Part shown: positions 32,652-41,495 of the stretch, piece after piece
Position numbering within the stretch: position 1 is the first letter of the stretch
Layout of the letters: the number at the start of each line of letters is the position of its first letter
Source of the DNA: Winogradskya consettensis
GTDB taxonomy: Bacteria > Actinomycetota > Actinomycetes > Mycobacteriales > Micromonosporaceae
Direction of reading: 5' to 3'
Assembly: GCF_018332715.1 (NCBI RefSeq)
Contig: NZ_BOQP01000003.1
Coordinates: 310,001-374,000 of the forward strand
Length of the DNA: 64,000 nt
Made by a program: the position numbers and the translations under genes
The notes under the pieces: model-generated
The model's input: only the letters and a program-made list of their open reading frames with translations
Told to the model about the DNA's origin: nothing
Databases searched by the model: none

Positions 32652-32687
32652 AAAATTCTCATTAGGACGCATCGATGTGCGTCTTAA
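32652..32687 (-). terminator. Intrinsic terminator of the oxidoreductase gene
   Basis: Arms 32662-32671 and 32678-32687 pair over ten positions with one G-T. On the minus strand they are followed by TGAGAATTTTT, a T-rich stretch. It lies just beyond the stop of the luciferase-like gene at 32720. The region is unusually AT-rich for this genome. Confidence 0.7.
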
Positions 32688-32719
32688 GTATCTTGACCTG
32701 CTCGATATACGCACAGTGA

Positions 32720-33664
32720 CTATTTCAGCGCGCTGACGTGTGGGAGGACCCGCTCGGCGATCAGGTCGACATGGTCCAGGTCGGACATATCGATAACGCG
32801 GATGTGCACCCGGGAAGTGCCGATTTCGGCCAGTTCGCCGAGCCGTTGCACCAGAGCCTCCGGCGATCCGACCACCGGATCCTCGGGTGGCAGGGCGCTG
32901 GGCACGTGCAGGGGTGCGGCCCTGCGGCGGGCTTCCTCATCGGTACGCCCGATCGCGGCCACCACTCCCGCGGACAACGTCAACGGGCGATCGCCGGGTC
33001 GTGCGTACGTGTCACATGCTCGGCGTACCCGGATAAAGGCCGCAGCTGTCTCCGCGACCGACTTGAACGGCACGTTGTATTCGTCCGCGAAGCGGGCGGC
33101 CAGTTCCGGGGTGCGCCGGGGACCCTTTCCGCCGACGATCACCGGCGGGCCCGGGCGTTGGACCGGTTTGGGCAGTGCGGGCGCATCCAGCAGGCGATAG
33201 TGCTTGCCGTCGTAGGAGAAGGTCTCGCCGTCCGGCGTCGCCCACAGGCCGGTGATGATCGCCAGCTGCTCGGCCATCCGGTCGAAGCGCTCGCCGACCG
33301 GCGGGAACGGGATGCCGTACGAGGTGTGTTCGCGCTCGAACCAGCCCGCGCCCATGCCCAGCTCGATGCGGCCACCACTCATCGCGTCGGCCTGGGCGAC
33401 CATGACGGCCAGCGGCCCGGGCGGCCGGAACGTCACGGAGTTGACCAGCGTGCCGAGCCGGATGCGGGACGTCTCACGGGCAAGCCCGGCCAGGGTGAGC
33501 CAGGCGTCGGTCGGGCCGGGCAGCCCCGGGTCGGCACCCATCGACTGGTAGTGGTCGGCGCGGAAGAAACCCTCGAAGCCGGCGTCCTCGGCGTGCCGGG
33601 CCAGTCGCAGCTGGTCGTCGTAGGTGGCGCCGCGGTGCGGCTCGATGAAAAGGCTGACGCGCAT
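32720..33664 (-). CDS. F420-type luciferase-like (LLM) oxidoreductase
   Basis: 314 residues. MRVSLFIEPHRGATYDDQLR starts at the ATG at 33664, with AGGGG six bases upstream; the frame opens eleven codons earlier. LLM marks are HAEDAGFEGFFRADHY, RIRLGTLVNSVTFRPPG, GRIELGMGAGWFEREH and PPVIVGGKGPRRTPELAARF. This subgroup generally uses coenzyme F420 for hydride transfer; the substrate is unknown. It is divergent from a binding-protein/permease pair, and SsuD-type LLM enzymes are often next to such importers, so a link to uptake of an organosulfur or similar compound is possible. Confidence 0.85.
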   Translation of the reverse strand: MRVSLFIEPHRGATYDDQLRLARHAEDAGFEGFFRADHYQSMGADPGLPGPTDAWLTLAGLARETSRIRLGTLVNSVTFRPPGPLAVMVAQADAMSGGRIELGMGAGWFEREHTSYGIPFPPVGERFDRMAEQLAIITGLWATPDGETFSYDGKHYRLLDAPALPKPVQRPGPPVIVGGKGPRRTPELAARFADEYNVPFKSVAETAAAFIRVRRACDTYARPGDRPLTLSAGVVAAIGRTDEEARRRAAPLHVPSALPPEDPVVGSPEALVQRLGELAEIGTSRVHIRVIDMSDLDHVDLIAERVLPHVSALK

Positions 33665-33826
33665 CGGCGACCCCTGAGGAAGGAAGAAGGTTGTCACTCG
33701 TCCGTGTCACCGCTGAGGTCACCCATCATATGGCCGTCCACAGTGTCATTGATGATCGACTCTTTCCCCTACGATTACGCCGCGAGTTTCTTGAATCACC
33801 ACCTGTGGCGGTTGGAAAGGGACATA
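33665..33826 (+). promoter_or_regulatory. Divergent promoter region, oxidoreductase / binding protein
   Basis: 162 bases between two divergent genes. TTGATG (33749-33754) and TACGAT (33770-33775) form a weak promoter-like pair towards the binding protein, with a short 15-base spacer. GGAAAGG at 33814-33820 is the ribosome-binding site for GTG 33827. No clear repressor palindrome is seen. Confidence 0.3.
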
Positions 33827-34867
33827 GTGCAGAGAAGATCATTTATCCGTACGCTCGGAGCGGCCGCACTGGCCACGACGGTTGCCGGGGCGGCCGGGTG
33901 CAGCGACGACGACACCGACGGCGGGCCCGGTGACGCCGGGGCGCTGGAGAAGATCACTTATCTGACCTCGTTCGGGACGTTCGGGCGCGACGCGTACGCG
34001 TACGTCGCCAAGGAGAAGGGCTACTTCAGCGACGCCGGCTTCGACGTCGACATCAAGCCCGGCAACGGCAGCCTCGAGAACGTCAAGGCGATCGTCGGCG
34101 GCACGGCCCAGTTCACCCCGATCGACCTCACCGGCGGGCTGCTCGCCGCGGGTGGCGCCAACGGCCAGCCCAAGGTCACCGGGTTCACCGCGGTCGCGGC
34201 GATCCAGCAGCGCACCATGGCGGCGATCATGTCGCTCGCCGGCTACGGCATCGGGACGCCCAAGGATCTCGAGGGCAGGACCATCGCGGACACGCCCGGC
34301 TCCGTCGTGCGCAACCTCTTCCCGACGTACGCGAAGCTGGCCAAGATCGACGCGTCGAAGGTGACGTTCGTCAACGGCACCGCGCAGACCCTGTTCGGCA
34401 CGCTGGCGCAGCACAAGGTCGACGCCATCGGGCAGTTCGTCGTCGGCAAGCCCACCATCGAGGCCATCGCCAAGAAGGACGCGGTGCTGCTGCCCTACAG
34501 CGACGTGCTGCAGGACCTCTACGGCAACGTGCTGATCACCGGCGCCGACTACGCGAAAGCCAGCCCCGAGAAGGTCACGAAGTTCACCGAGGCCCTGCTC
34601 AAGGGGCTGCAGGACGCCGTCACCAAGCCTGAGGAGGCGGGCACGATCCTGCAGAAGTACGTGAGCACGGCGGTTCCGGCGTCGGCCGCGGCGGAGCTCA
34701 CCCTGATGAATTCCTTCGTACGCTCGGAGTCCTCGGGCGTCCCCGTCGGCGCACTCGACACCGAGCGGGTCGCGCGCTGCATCGCGATCCTGCAGGGCGC
34801 GGGGCAGATCCCGACCGGCCTGAAGCCCCAGGACATCATCAGCTTCGACCTGGTTCCGAAGGCCTGA
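33827..34867 (+). CDS. ABC importer substrate-binding lipoprotein (NMT1/SsuA type), Tat signal
   Basis: 346 residues from GTG 33827. The N-terminus MQRRSFIRTLGAAALATTVA has a twin-arginine pattern (RRSFIR) and ends in a lipobox with Cys27 (GAAGC), so it should be a Tat-exported lipoprotein on the outer face of the membrane. The mature part (KITYLTSFGTFGRDAYAYVA, KEKGYFSDAGFDVDIKPG, GTAQFTPIDLTGGLLA) is the NMT1/SsuA/TauA fold that binds thiamine precursors, sulfonates or nitrate. The ligand cannot be told. The frame is open far upstream, but that part has no protein-like pattern. Confidence 0.88.
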   Translation: MQRRSFIRTLGAAALATTVAGAAGCSDDDTDGGPGDAGALEKITYLTSFGTFGRDAYAYVAKEKGYFSDAGFDVDIKPGNGSLENVKAIVGGTAQFTPIDLTGGLLAAGGANGQPKVTGFTAVAAIQQRTMAAIMSLAGYGIGTPKDLEGRTIADTPGSVVRNLFPTYAKLAKIDASKVTFVNGTAQTLFGTLAQHKVDAIGQFVVGKPTIEAIAKKDAVLLPYSDVLQDLYGNVLITGADYAKASPEKVTKFTEALLKGLQDAVTKPEEAGTILQKYVSTAVPASAAAELTLMNSFVRSESSGVPVGALDTERVARCIAILQGAGQIPTGLKPQDIISFDLVPKA

Positions 34868-34870
34868 GCC

Positions 34871-35656
34871 GTGTCCGACGTCGCCACCCGCCGCAGCGTC
34901 GCGTCGCTGGTTCTGTGGCCCCTGCTGGGCCTGGCCGTCGCCGTCGGCGCCTGGTGGGCAGCCACCGTCGTGCTCGCGGTCAACCCGGTCGTCCTGCCGG
35001 CGCCGCCCGACGTGGCCGACGGCTTCGGGCGCTATTCGCGGACCCTGGTCGAGGAGGCATGGCACACGGCGGTGGCGACGCTGCTCGGCTTCGCGATCTC
35101 CGTGGTCGTCGGTGTGCTGATCGGGGTCGCCATCGCCGCCTGGCGCCCGTTCGAGCGGATGTTCTCGCCGCTGCTCGTGGCGTTCAACGCCGTGCCCAAG
35201 GTGGCGCTCGCGCCGCTGATGCTGATCTGGTTCGGCTACGGGCGTACCCCCGTGCTCGCCATGGCCTTCCTGATCTGCTTCTTCCCGATCGTGCTCTCCA
35301 CCGCGACCGGTCTGACCAGCACCCCGTCCGAACTGGCCGAACTCGCCCGGTCGCTGGACGCCTCACGGGTGCAGACGTTCCGGTGGATCCGGTTGCCCGC
35401 CGCGCTGCCGCAGATCTTCGTCGGGCTCAGGATCGGCCTGCCGCTGGCGGTGATCGGCGTGGTCGTGGGCGAGATGCAGTACGGCGAGACCGGCCTCGGC
35501 ATGATCATCGTGCAGACCAGCGGGCAGGGCGACACGTCGGCGGCGTTCGCGGCGATCGTGCTGCTCGCCGGTGTCAGCATCGTGCTGTATTACCTGCTCT
35601 CGCTGGTCGAACGGCTGACCCTGCCGTGGGTGCGGGCGACCACGTCGGTGCGCTGA
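34871..35656 (+). CDS. ABC importer permease (SsuC/TauC/ThiX type)
   Basis: 261 residues, about six membrane helices, GTG start three bases after the binding protein. The coupling loop SDASRVQTFRWIRLPAALPQ (EAA motif region: LDASRVQTFRWIRLPAALP) and GLRIGLPLAVIGVVVGEMQ mark the family. No ATPase gene follows; the ATP-binding subunit must come from elsewhere or be shared. The stop codon lies in the first copy of an 18-bp tandem repeat. Confidence 0.9.
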   Translation: MSDVATRRSVASLVLWPLLGLAVAVGAWWAATVVLAVNPVVLPAPPDVADGFGRYSRTLVEEAWHTAVATLLGFAISVVVGVLIGVAIAAWRPFERMFSPLLVAFNAVPKVALAPLMLIWFGYGRTPVLAMAFLICFFPIVLSTATGLTSTPSELAELARSLDASRVQTFRWIRLPAALPQIFVGLRIGLPLAVIGVVVGEMQYGETGLGMIIVQTSGQGDTSAAFAAIVLLAGVSIVLYYLLSLVERLTLPWVRATTSVR

Positions 35657-35710
35657 GGTACTTCGGTGCGCTGAGGTACTTCGGTGCGCTGAGGTACTTC
35701 GGTGCGCTGA
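35645..35710 (+). repeat. 18-bp tandem repeat across the permease stop codon
   Basis: TCGGTGCGCTGA occurs at 35645, 35663, 35681 and 35699, each 18 bases apart, with GGTACT between. The period keeps the frame, so each unit repeats the last codons and TGA of the permease gene. Losing a unit would leave the protein unchanged. It lies just before the terminator at 35723. Confidence 0.95.
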
Positions 35711-35722
35711 CGGCGTACTGAA

Positions 35723-35756
35723 AAAGGCGCCGGACCAACGACGGTCCGGCGCCTTT
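35723..35756. terminator. Bidirectional terminator
   Basis: A perfect 14-bp stem (35723-35736 with 35743-35756) with a six-base loop, flanked by AAAAA on the left and TTT on the right, so it works for both convergent genes. It serves the permease gene and the binding-protein gene at 35775. Confidence 0.9.
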
Positions 35757-35774
35757 CGCGGTGGTTCTGGCTGG

Positions 35775-36938
35775 TCAGCTCAGCAGGCGCCAGCGGCCGC
35801 TCCGTGCGACCAGCAGGGTGAGTGCCTGCGGCATCAGGCCGGAGTGGTTGTCCGGAGTGAGTCGCAGCGGGCCGGAGAGGCCGTCGGTCTGGGAGGTCTC
35901 GAGCACGTCCCGCAGGCGCTGGCGGTCGCCGCCGGCCCGGACCACCGCGTCGGCGATCAGGTCGACCGCGTCCGCGCCGAACGAGGCGACGCCGGAGTAG
36001 CTGCCGTAGCGGGAGGTGTAGTCCCGGAACCACTGCTTGCGGGCGGCCTTGGCCGGTGACGTCGCGATCACGTCGTCGATCGCGAGGATCTGGGTGAAGA
36101 CCATCGTCGTGTTCTCGGTGGCCACCGCAGCCTCCTGCGGGACGAACAAGTCGTTCGCGGCGGCGGCGTCGAAGTAGACCTGACCCTTGAACTTGGCCGC
36201 CTTGGCGGCGGTGACGGCCGCCGTCGCCTGATCGGAACCGGTCAGGACGACCAGAGCGTCGGGCTTGTCGGCGGTCACGGTCTCGATCACCTGCGACACG
36301 TCGGTCGCGGTGGGCTTCACCGGCGCCGGCGCGATGACCGTGATCTGCGGCTTCTTCTGCAGCTCGGACACCAGATGGCTGCGTACGCCGTTGCCGTAGA
36401 GGTTGTTCGCGTAGACGATCGCGACCTTCTTCTTCCCGCTGCGGTCGAGCTCAGCGGTGAGCGCGGCGGCGCTGTCGGAGCCGTTCGGGCCGATCTTGAA
36501 CAGGTACCGGCGGCTCTCGATCGGTGTGGCCACCTGGTCGGCGGCGGCCAGCGCGATTGTCGGGACGCGCTTGTCGTTGATCGTCTTGGCGGCGCCCACC
36601 ACGCACTCGTCGCATTCGCCGGTGATGATCGCGGCGATGCCGGGGTCGTCCGCGAGCGTGCTGATGTTGCTCAGCGACTGCTTCGACTCCGACCTGTTGT
36701 CCATGACGCGCAGCTCGAGCTCGTGATCGGGGAGCTTGTTCGACGCGTTGATCTGCTCGATCCGCAGCTGGAGGGCGTCGGCGTACGCATTGTCCACCGC
36801 CGAGCCCAGTGCCAGGTCGGCGCCGATCACGATCTTGGTCCTGGTGCTGGCGTCGCTGTCCGAGCTGCAGCCCGCCAGAGCGGTCAGGATGAGCGCCGGG
36901 GCGGCGGCGAACGCCGTCATACGGCGGGGGAGCCTCAC
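35775..36938 (-). CDS. Branched-chain-type ABC substrate-binding lipoprotein
   Basis: 387 residues from GTG at 36938, with AGGAGG eight bases upstream. A lipoprotein signal (RMTAFAAAPALILTALAGC, Cys23) is followed by a type I periplasmic-binding fold: KIVIGADLALGSAVDNAYAD, GIAAIITGECDECVVGAAK, KKKVAIVYANNLYGNGVRS. This resembles LivK-type proteins for amino acids and amides, which also occur as orphan sensors. No permease or ATPase of the Liv type lies next to it. The ligand is unknown. Confidence 0.88.
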   Translation of the reverse strand: MRLPRRMTAFAAAPALILTALAGCSSDSDASTRTKIVIGADLALGSAVDNAYADALQLRIEQINASNKLPDHELELRVMDNRSESKQSLSNISTLADDPGIAAIITGECDECVVGAAKTINDKRVPTIALAAADQVATPIESRRYLFKIGPNGSDSAAALTAELDRSGKKKVAIVYANNLYGNGVRSHLVSELQKKPQITVIAPAPVKPTATDVSQVIETVTADKPDALVVLTGSDQATAAVTAAKAAKFKGQVYFDAAAANDLFVPQEAAVATENTTMVFTQILAIDDVIATSPAKAARKQWFRDYTSRYGSYSGVASFGADAVDLIADAVVRAGGDRQRLRDVLETSQTDGLSGPLRLTPDNHSGLMPQALTLLVARSGRWRLLS

Positions 36939-37423
36939 TGGGGGTGCCTCCTAGAGGGCGGAGACGGGACGTGATGTGTCCCGCAGAGCGCAACGTTGTC
37001 CGGTGTGGACCGCTCGAACACGGACAGTCCGTCCGTTCAACCGCGGCAAACCTTGCCAACGTGAGGGTCCCTGGTCAAGCTGCGTGGAAGGCGCTCTGCG
37101 GGATGTTGATCTCACATAGTGGTAGGAATCTTGATGGATGGCTGTAATTGTATCAATACGCTAAGTAATGAACGGCGTATCAGCGCACGTCAAAGCCGAG
37201 TCACTGTCGATTGTCGACCCGAACAGCCCATTGAATCCGGGTGCTGAACGCTTCTTCTGGGCTAAGTCGGACTTCCCAAACAGTTGCCGACTCTGATGAA
37301 ATCGCGGCCGTGCCGCGTGCGGCATGTGCCTTGCCGCGAAAGTTCGGCCAGGACGCGTCCCAGGCCCGGCGGTGGACGTCCGGGCGAGTGACGAGATGCG
37401 GGGATGATCAGCGAGGAGATGTC
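36939..37423. promoter_or_regulatory. Divergent intergenic region before the conservon
   Basis: 485 bases without a credible gene. It holds promoters for the binding lipoprotein (minus) and the conservon (plus). An AT-rich patch near 37130-37180 includes TACGCT at 37157 and TTGATG at 37131 (20-base spacing, too long for a confident promoter). An open frame from 37241 joins the kinase gene but lacks a start with a good ribosome-binding site. Confidence 0.4.
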
Positions 37424-40400
37424 GTGAGCACCGGATCTTCGACCCAGGCTTCGACCTATCCCGCGGGCTCCGCCGTCAGTCCTGCCTCCGGCAGTGACGA
37501 CGGGGCGCGCGACGAGGGCAATAGCGGACTTGAGCGCCGCAGTCGTATTCCGAGACTTCAGGATGCGCGCATCCGATCGAAGCTCGCCCTCATTCTCTTC
37601 GTGCCTCTGGTGGCGGTTCTGGCCCTGGCGACGGTGCGGCTCGTGACGGTCGGCTTCCAGGCCGTGGACGCCAGCCGGGTGGAGGACCTGACCCGGCTCT
37701 CCACGGACATCTCGGACCTGACGCAGTCCCTCCACAAGGAGCGGATGGCCGCAGCCGAGTATCTGGCCACCCCCGGCGCCAAGCCGGACGGTTACAACGC
37801 GGTCATCTCGCAGAGTGATGACAAGATCGCGAAGTTCACCACGGACCGTCGCGGGCTGGACAGCCCGCCGGCCGCGATCGAGGACCGGCTCGTCCGGATC
37901 GACGACCACCTGCGCACCATGGACGCGACCCGGAAGAAGATCGCCGATCGCGACCAGATCGTCGTCTCCGAGGCGGTGCTCCGCTACGGCGTCGTCATCA
38001 CCGACCTCGTCGGCTACGGCGAGGTGCTCGGGCAGTACGCCGGCGCGGGTGAGGTCGCCGACAGCCTGCGCTCGGTCTCCGCGTTCGCGCGGGCCAAGGC
38101 AGGCACCGCCGAGCAGGAAGCGGTCGGGTACGCCGCCCGCGTCTCCGGCGACATCAGCAAGGAACAGCTCAACGTCTTCACCGCGACGCAGACCGGCCAG
38201 CAGGAGGCGCTCGAGGCGTTCACCCTGGTAGCCACCGTCGACCAGCAGGCGCTCGTCGACCAGACGGTCACCGGTGACGCGGTCAACCTCGCCGACCAGA
38301 CCACCACGTCGCTGACCCGTAACGCCGCGTCGGTGGCCCCCGAGGACATCACCAACTCCCTCGGCGCGGTCGTCGACCTGATGCGCTGGGCCGAGCAGGA
38401 GCTCGAAGCCGAGGCGCTGCAGGAGGCGATCGACGAGAGCACGACCGTCAGCCGGCAGGCAGCGGTCGAGGCCGGCCTGGTCGTGCTCACCCTGATCCTG
38501 GCCATCGCCTTGGCGGTCATGCTTGCTCGCTCGCTCAACCAGTCGCTGCGCCGGCTGCGTGAGGGTGCGCTCGCGGTGGCCAACCGCGACCTGCCCGACG
38601 CGGTCGCCCGGCTCCGTGACGTGCGTAACCTGGGTGACGGCGGCGCCGACGACATCATCCGGCAGGTCCGCGACCCGATCCGGATGACCAACCGGGACGA
38701 GATCGGCCAGGTCGCCCAGGCGTTCAACGTCGTCCACCGCGAGGCGGTCCGGATCGCGGCCGAGCAGGCCGCCCTGCGGACCAGCGTCTCGGCGATGTTC
38801 CTCAACCTGGCCCGCCGCTCGCAGAGCCTGGTCGACCGGATGATCGGCGAGCTCGACCAGATCGAGCGCGGCGAGGAGGACCCGAAGCGGCTCGCCCAGC
38901 TCTTCGAGCTCGACCACCTCGCCACCCGCATGCGCCGCAACGACGAGAATCTGCTGGTCCTCGCGGGTGCCGACTCCAGCGCACCGCGCCGCGAGGACGC
39001 CCTCGTGGTCGACGCCCTGCGCGCCGCCCAGTCCGAGGTCGAGCTCTACAACCGCATCGAGTTCGGCACGGTCGACACCGACATCTCCATCCAGGCGGTC
39101 GCCGTCAACGACGTCGTCCGGCTCGTCGCCGAACTGCTCGACAACGCGACCCGCTTCTCGCCGCCGAACACCATCGTGGTGGCCGACGGCCGCCGCATCC
39201 GCGACTACGTGGTGATCCAGGTCGAGGACCGCGGCCTGGGCATGTCCGAAGAGCAGATGGACAGCCTGAACCGGCGGCTCGCCGAGACGCCCGACGTCGA
39301 CGTGGCGGCGTTCCGGCTCATGGGCCTGGCCGTGGTCAGCCGGCTCGCCAACCGCTACGGCATCCGCGTCGAGCTGCGCGCCAACATCGAGGGCGGCACG
39401 GTCGCCCAGGTGATCCTGCCGAACAGCATCGTCGAACTGCCCGGCAGCCGCCCCCTGGACCCGCCGTCACGCGGCAACCGCCAGCTCGACCCGGGCCCGG
39501 CCGGCTGGAACGACCCGATGGCCCTGAGCCGCTCCAGCTCGGCGACCGCGACCCTCCCGGCGATCTCGCAGGATCCCTGGCAGCAGCATTCCGGCGAGGA
39601 CAGCTTCGTCCGGACGGGCTCAAGCGGCATCTCCGAGCCCCAGGCGCCGGCGCTCCCGGCACACCCGCTGCTCCCCGCGCAGCCGTCGCAGATGTCGTCG
39701 AACACGGGCGAGGGCTTCCCCACGCCGAACCGGCCCATGCTGCCGAAACGGGGCATGGAGGACCGCGTACTGCCGACCCGGGTCACCGCACCCGAGCCCG
39801 AGCCGGTGCGTACGCCCACGTTCGAGACCGCGGCGACCAGCAACCCGACGATGGCGTACCCGACGATGCAGCAGCGGGCCGCCGTCGACGTGCAGTCCAC
39901 CCAGCAGGTCTCGCCGTCGGCAGGGTTCCCCGCACCGGAGCGGGCCGCGACCCCCAGCACCAACGGCTGGGGTGCGGCGCTCGCCGCGATGCCGCCCGCG
40001 CCGTCGGTTCCCGCCGCAGCTGTCCAGCAGGAAGAGCGCGCCGAGGCCGCCCCGATCTTCCTGCAGATGCAGCAGAGCTGGTTCAAGGGCCAGGAAGGCG
40101 AAAGCAGCGAGGAGTGGAGCATGCCGACAGCGGGCTACGCCCCACCACCCAACCAGCCCGGCGGTGCCGTCACGACGGCGCCCGCCCAGGCTCCCCAAGC
40201 AGCGGCGCCCAACGCCGCGCCGGAAGCCGCCATCCCGGCGGCTCAACCGGCCCCCGTTACTCCGGCGGCACCGGCGTCCCCAGCGCCGGCCGCGGCCCGT
40301 TCCGGAAACGCGGGGCAGAATGGATCGCGATCGGCGCAAGCCGGTCCGGACAGCGGTAGCCAGTCCCTCCCGCGGCAGCGCAGGTCTGCCGAGGATGCCT

Positions 40401-40675
40401 GGCGCACCGCCGCCGATGAAGGATGGCAGCGGGCGATGGCGGCAGCGGATCCCACCGTTACCGACACCACCCGCTCCGGGCTGCCCAAGCGGACACCCCA
40501 GGCACAGCTCGTGCCGGGCGGGGTGCAGACAACTCCGCTCGATCAACACCGGCGCAGCCCGGACCAGGTACGCGGACTCCTCTCCGCGTATCACCGAGGC
40601 GTGCAACGAGGGCGTACGGCCGGCAGTGAAGAAGCTGCCGCGGGCGCCCCTGCTCCGAAGGAGAACGGACAGTGA
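37424..40675 (+). CDS. cvnA: Conservon sensor kinase-like protein CvnA
   Basis: 1083 residues from GTG 37424, five bases after GAGGAG. Membrane helix 1 is about residues 54-76 (ALILFVPLVAVLALATVRLV). An outer region of the nitrate/nitrite-sensing (NIT) type follows (LHKERMAAAEYLATPGAKPD). Helix 2 is about 347-369, then a HAMP linker, a coiled segment with LFELDHLATRMRRNDENLL (candidate His near 496) and an ATPase N-box ELLDNATRFSPPN near 569. The last ~390 residues are Pro/Ala-rich and disordered. First gene of a CvnA-B-C-D set. These kinases are thought to signal to the GTPase rather than to a response regulator. Confidence 0.92.
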   Translation: MSTGSSTQASTYPAGSAVSPASGSDDGARDEGNSGLERRSRIPRLQDARIRSKLALILFVPLVAVLALATVRLVTVGFQAVDASRVEDLTRLSTDISDLTQSLHKERMAAAEYLATPGAKPDGYNAVISQSDDKIAKFTTDRRGLDSPPAAIEDRLVRIDDHLRTMDATRKKIADRDQIVVSEAVLRYGVVITDLVGYGEVLGQYAGAGEVADSLRSVSAFARAKAGTAEQEAVGYAARVSGDISKEQLNVFTATQTGQQEALEAFTLVATVDQQALVDQTVTGDAVNLADQTTTSLTRNAASVAPEDITNSLGAVVDLMRWAEQELEAEALQEAIDESTTVSRQAAVEAGLVVLTLILAIALAVMLARSLNQSLRRLREGALAVANRDLPDAVARLRDVRNLGDGGADDIIRQVRDPIRMTNRDEIGQVAQAFNVVHREAVRIAAEQAALRTSVSAMFLNLARRSQSLVDRMIGELDQIERGEEDPKRLAQLFELDHLATRMRRNDENLLVLAGADSSAPRREDALVVDALRAAQSEVELYNRIEFGTVDTDISIQAVAVNDVVRLVAELLDNATRFSPPNTIVVADGRRIRDYVVIQVEDRGLGMSEEQMDSLNRRLAETPDVDVAAFRLMGLAVVSRLANRYGIRVELRANIEGGTVAQVILPNSIVELPGSRPLDPPSRGNRQLDPGPAGWNDPMALSRSSSATATLPAISQDPWQQHSGEDSFVRTGSSGISEPQAPALPAHPLLPAQPSQMSSNTGEGFPTPNRPMLPKRGMEDRVLPTRVTAPEPEPVRTPTFETAATSNPTMAYPTMQQRAAVDVQSTQQVSPSAGFPAPERAATPSTNGWGAALAAMPPAPSVPAAAVQQEERAEAAPIFLQMQQSWFKGQEGESSEEWSMPTAGYAPPPNQPGGAVTTAPAQAPQAAAPNAAPEAAIPAAQPAPVTPAAPASPAPAAARSGNAGQNGSRSAQAGPDSGSQSLPRQRRSAEDAWRTAADEGWQRAMAAADPTVTDTTRSGLPKRTPQAQLVPGGVQTTPLDQHRRSPDQVRGLLSAYHRGVQRGRTAGSEEAAAGAPAPKENGQ

Positions 40676-41082
40676 CCAGGCCCCCCACCATGCAGGACAT
40701 GGGCTGGCTGCTCAGCAACTTCGCCGACAGCGTGGCGGGTATCGCCCACGTGGTCGCGGTCTCCGCGGACGGCCTCTTGCTGGCCTCCTCGCGGGATCTG
40801 CCGGCGGACCGGGCCGACCAGCTAGCCGCGATCACCTCTGGCGTCGTCAGCCTCACCGACGGCGCGTCGCGGATGTTCAACGCCGGCGCAGTGCAGCAGA
40901 CGATCATCGAGATGGACAGCGGGTATCTCTTCCTGATGTCCATCAGCGACGGTTCGTCGATGGCGGTCCTGGCGGCTCGCAGTTGCGACGTCGGTCAGGT
41001 CGGCTATGAGATGGCGCTGCTGGTCGAGCGTGTCGGCGCGGCACTCGTGCCGGCTCCGCGCGAGGCCGTTGCCAACCACTGA
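40672..41082 (+). CDS. cvnB: Conservon protein CvnB, roadblock/LC7 domain
   Basis: 136 residues. MQDMGWLLSNFADSVAGIAH, VVAVSADGLLLASSRDLP and NAGAVQQTIIEMDSGYLFLM are typical of the roadblock/LC7 proteins that act as GTPase regulators. GTG 40672 overlaps the kinase stop (GTGA). Encoded second in the set, as in Streptomyces conservons. Confidence 0.93.
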   Translation: MTRPPTMQDMGWLLSNFADSVAGIAHVVAVSADGLLLASSRDLPADRADQLAAITSGVVSLTDGASRMFNAGAVQQTIIEMDSGYLFLMSISDGSSMAVLAARSCDVGQVGYEMALLVERVGAALVPAPREAVANH

Positions 41083-41132
41083 GTTGCGTCCCCAAGCGCA
41101 TCCGATGACTGCCGGAAGGAGGTGCCCGCACG

Positions 41133-41495
41133 ATGGGACAGCCGAATGACCCGCGCGGAAATTTGGTCCGGCCGTACGCGGTCACCCGGGGCCGGACGGA
41201 ACCGCGCCGGGACATACCGATTGAAGCGGTCCTGGTCGCCAGCCAGGCCGCTGTGCAGGAGGCCCGGTTCGCCGGGCATGACAAGTACCGCATCGCCGTG
41301 CTGTGTGAGCCACGGGCGCAGTCGTTGGCCGAGATCGCGGCCTACAGCAGGCTCCCGCTGGGCGTCGCCCGGGTACTCGTCGCCGACATGGTCGCCGACG
41401 GGATGCTGTCGCTGCACAGCGCCGCTCCCAAGGAAGGGTTCACGGAGCGGATGGATCTGCTGGAGAGGGTGTTGAGTGGACTTCGCAAGCTCTAA
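41133..41495 (+). CDS. cvnC: Conservon protein CvnC, DUF742
   Basis: 120 residues. MGQPNDPRGNLVRPYAVTRG starts the family; the middle (RAQSLAEIAAYSRLPLGVAR, VLVADMVADGMLSLH) resembles a winged helix. Known members bind the other conservon proteins. It begins 50 bases after cvnB with GGAAGGAGGTG upstream and overlaps cvnD by 20 bases. Confidence 0.92.
   Translation: MGQPNDPRGNLVRPYAVTRGRTEPRRDIPIEAVLVASQAAVQEARFAGHDKYRIAVLCEPRAQSLAEIAAYSRLPLGVARVLVADMVADGMLSLHSAAPKEGFTERMDLLERVLSGLRKL

Noticed and set aside
32738-33826. A long plus-strand open frame (from 32738) running into the Tat lipoprotein gene
   Set aside because: It is the complement of the luciferase-like gene and has no protein-like pattern. 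The lipoprotein has a clear signal peptide and ribosome-binding site at 33827.
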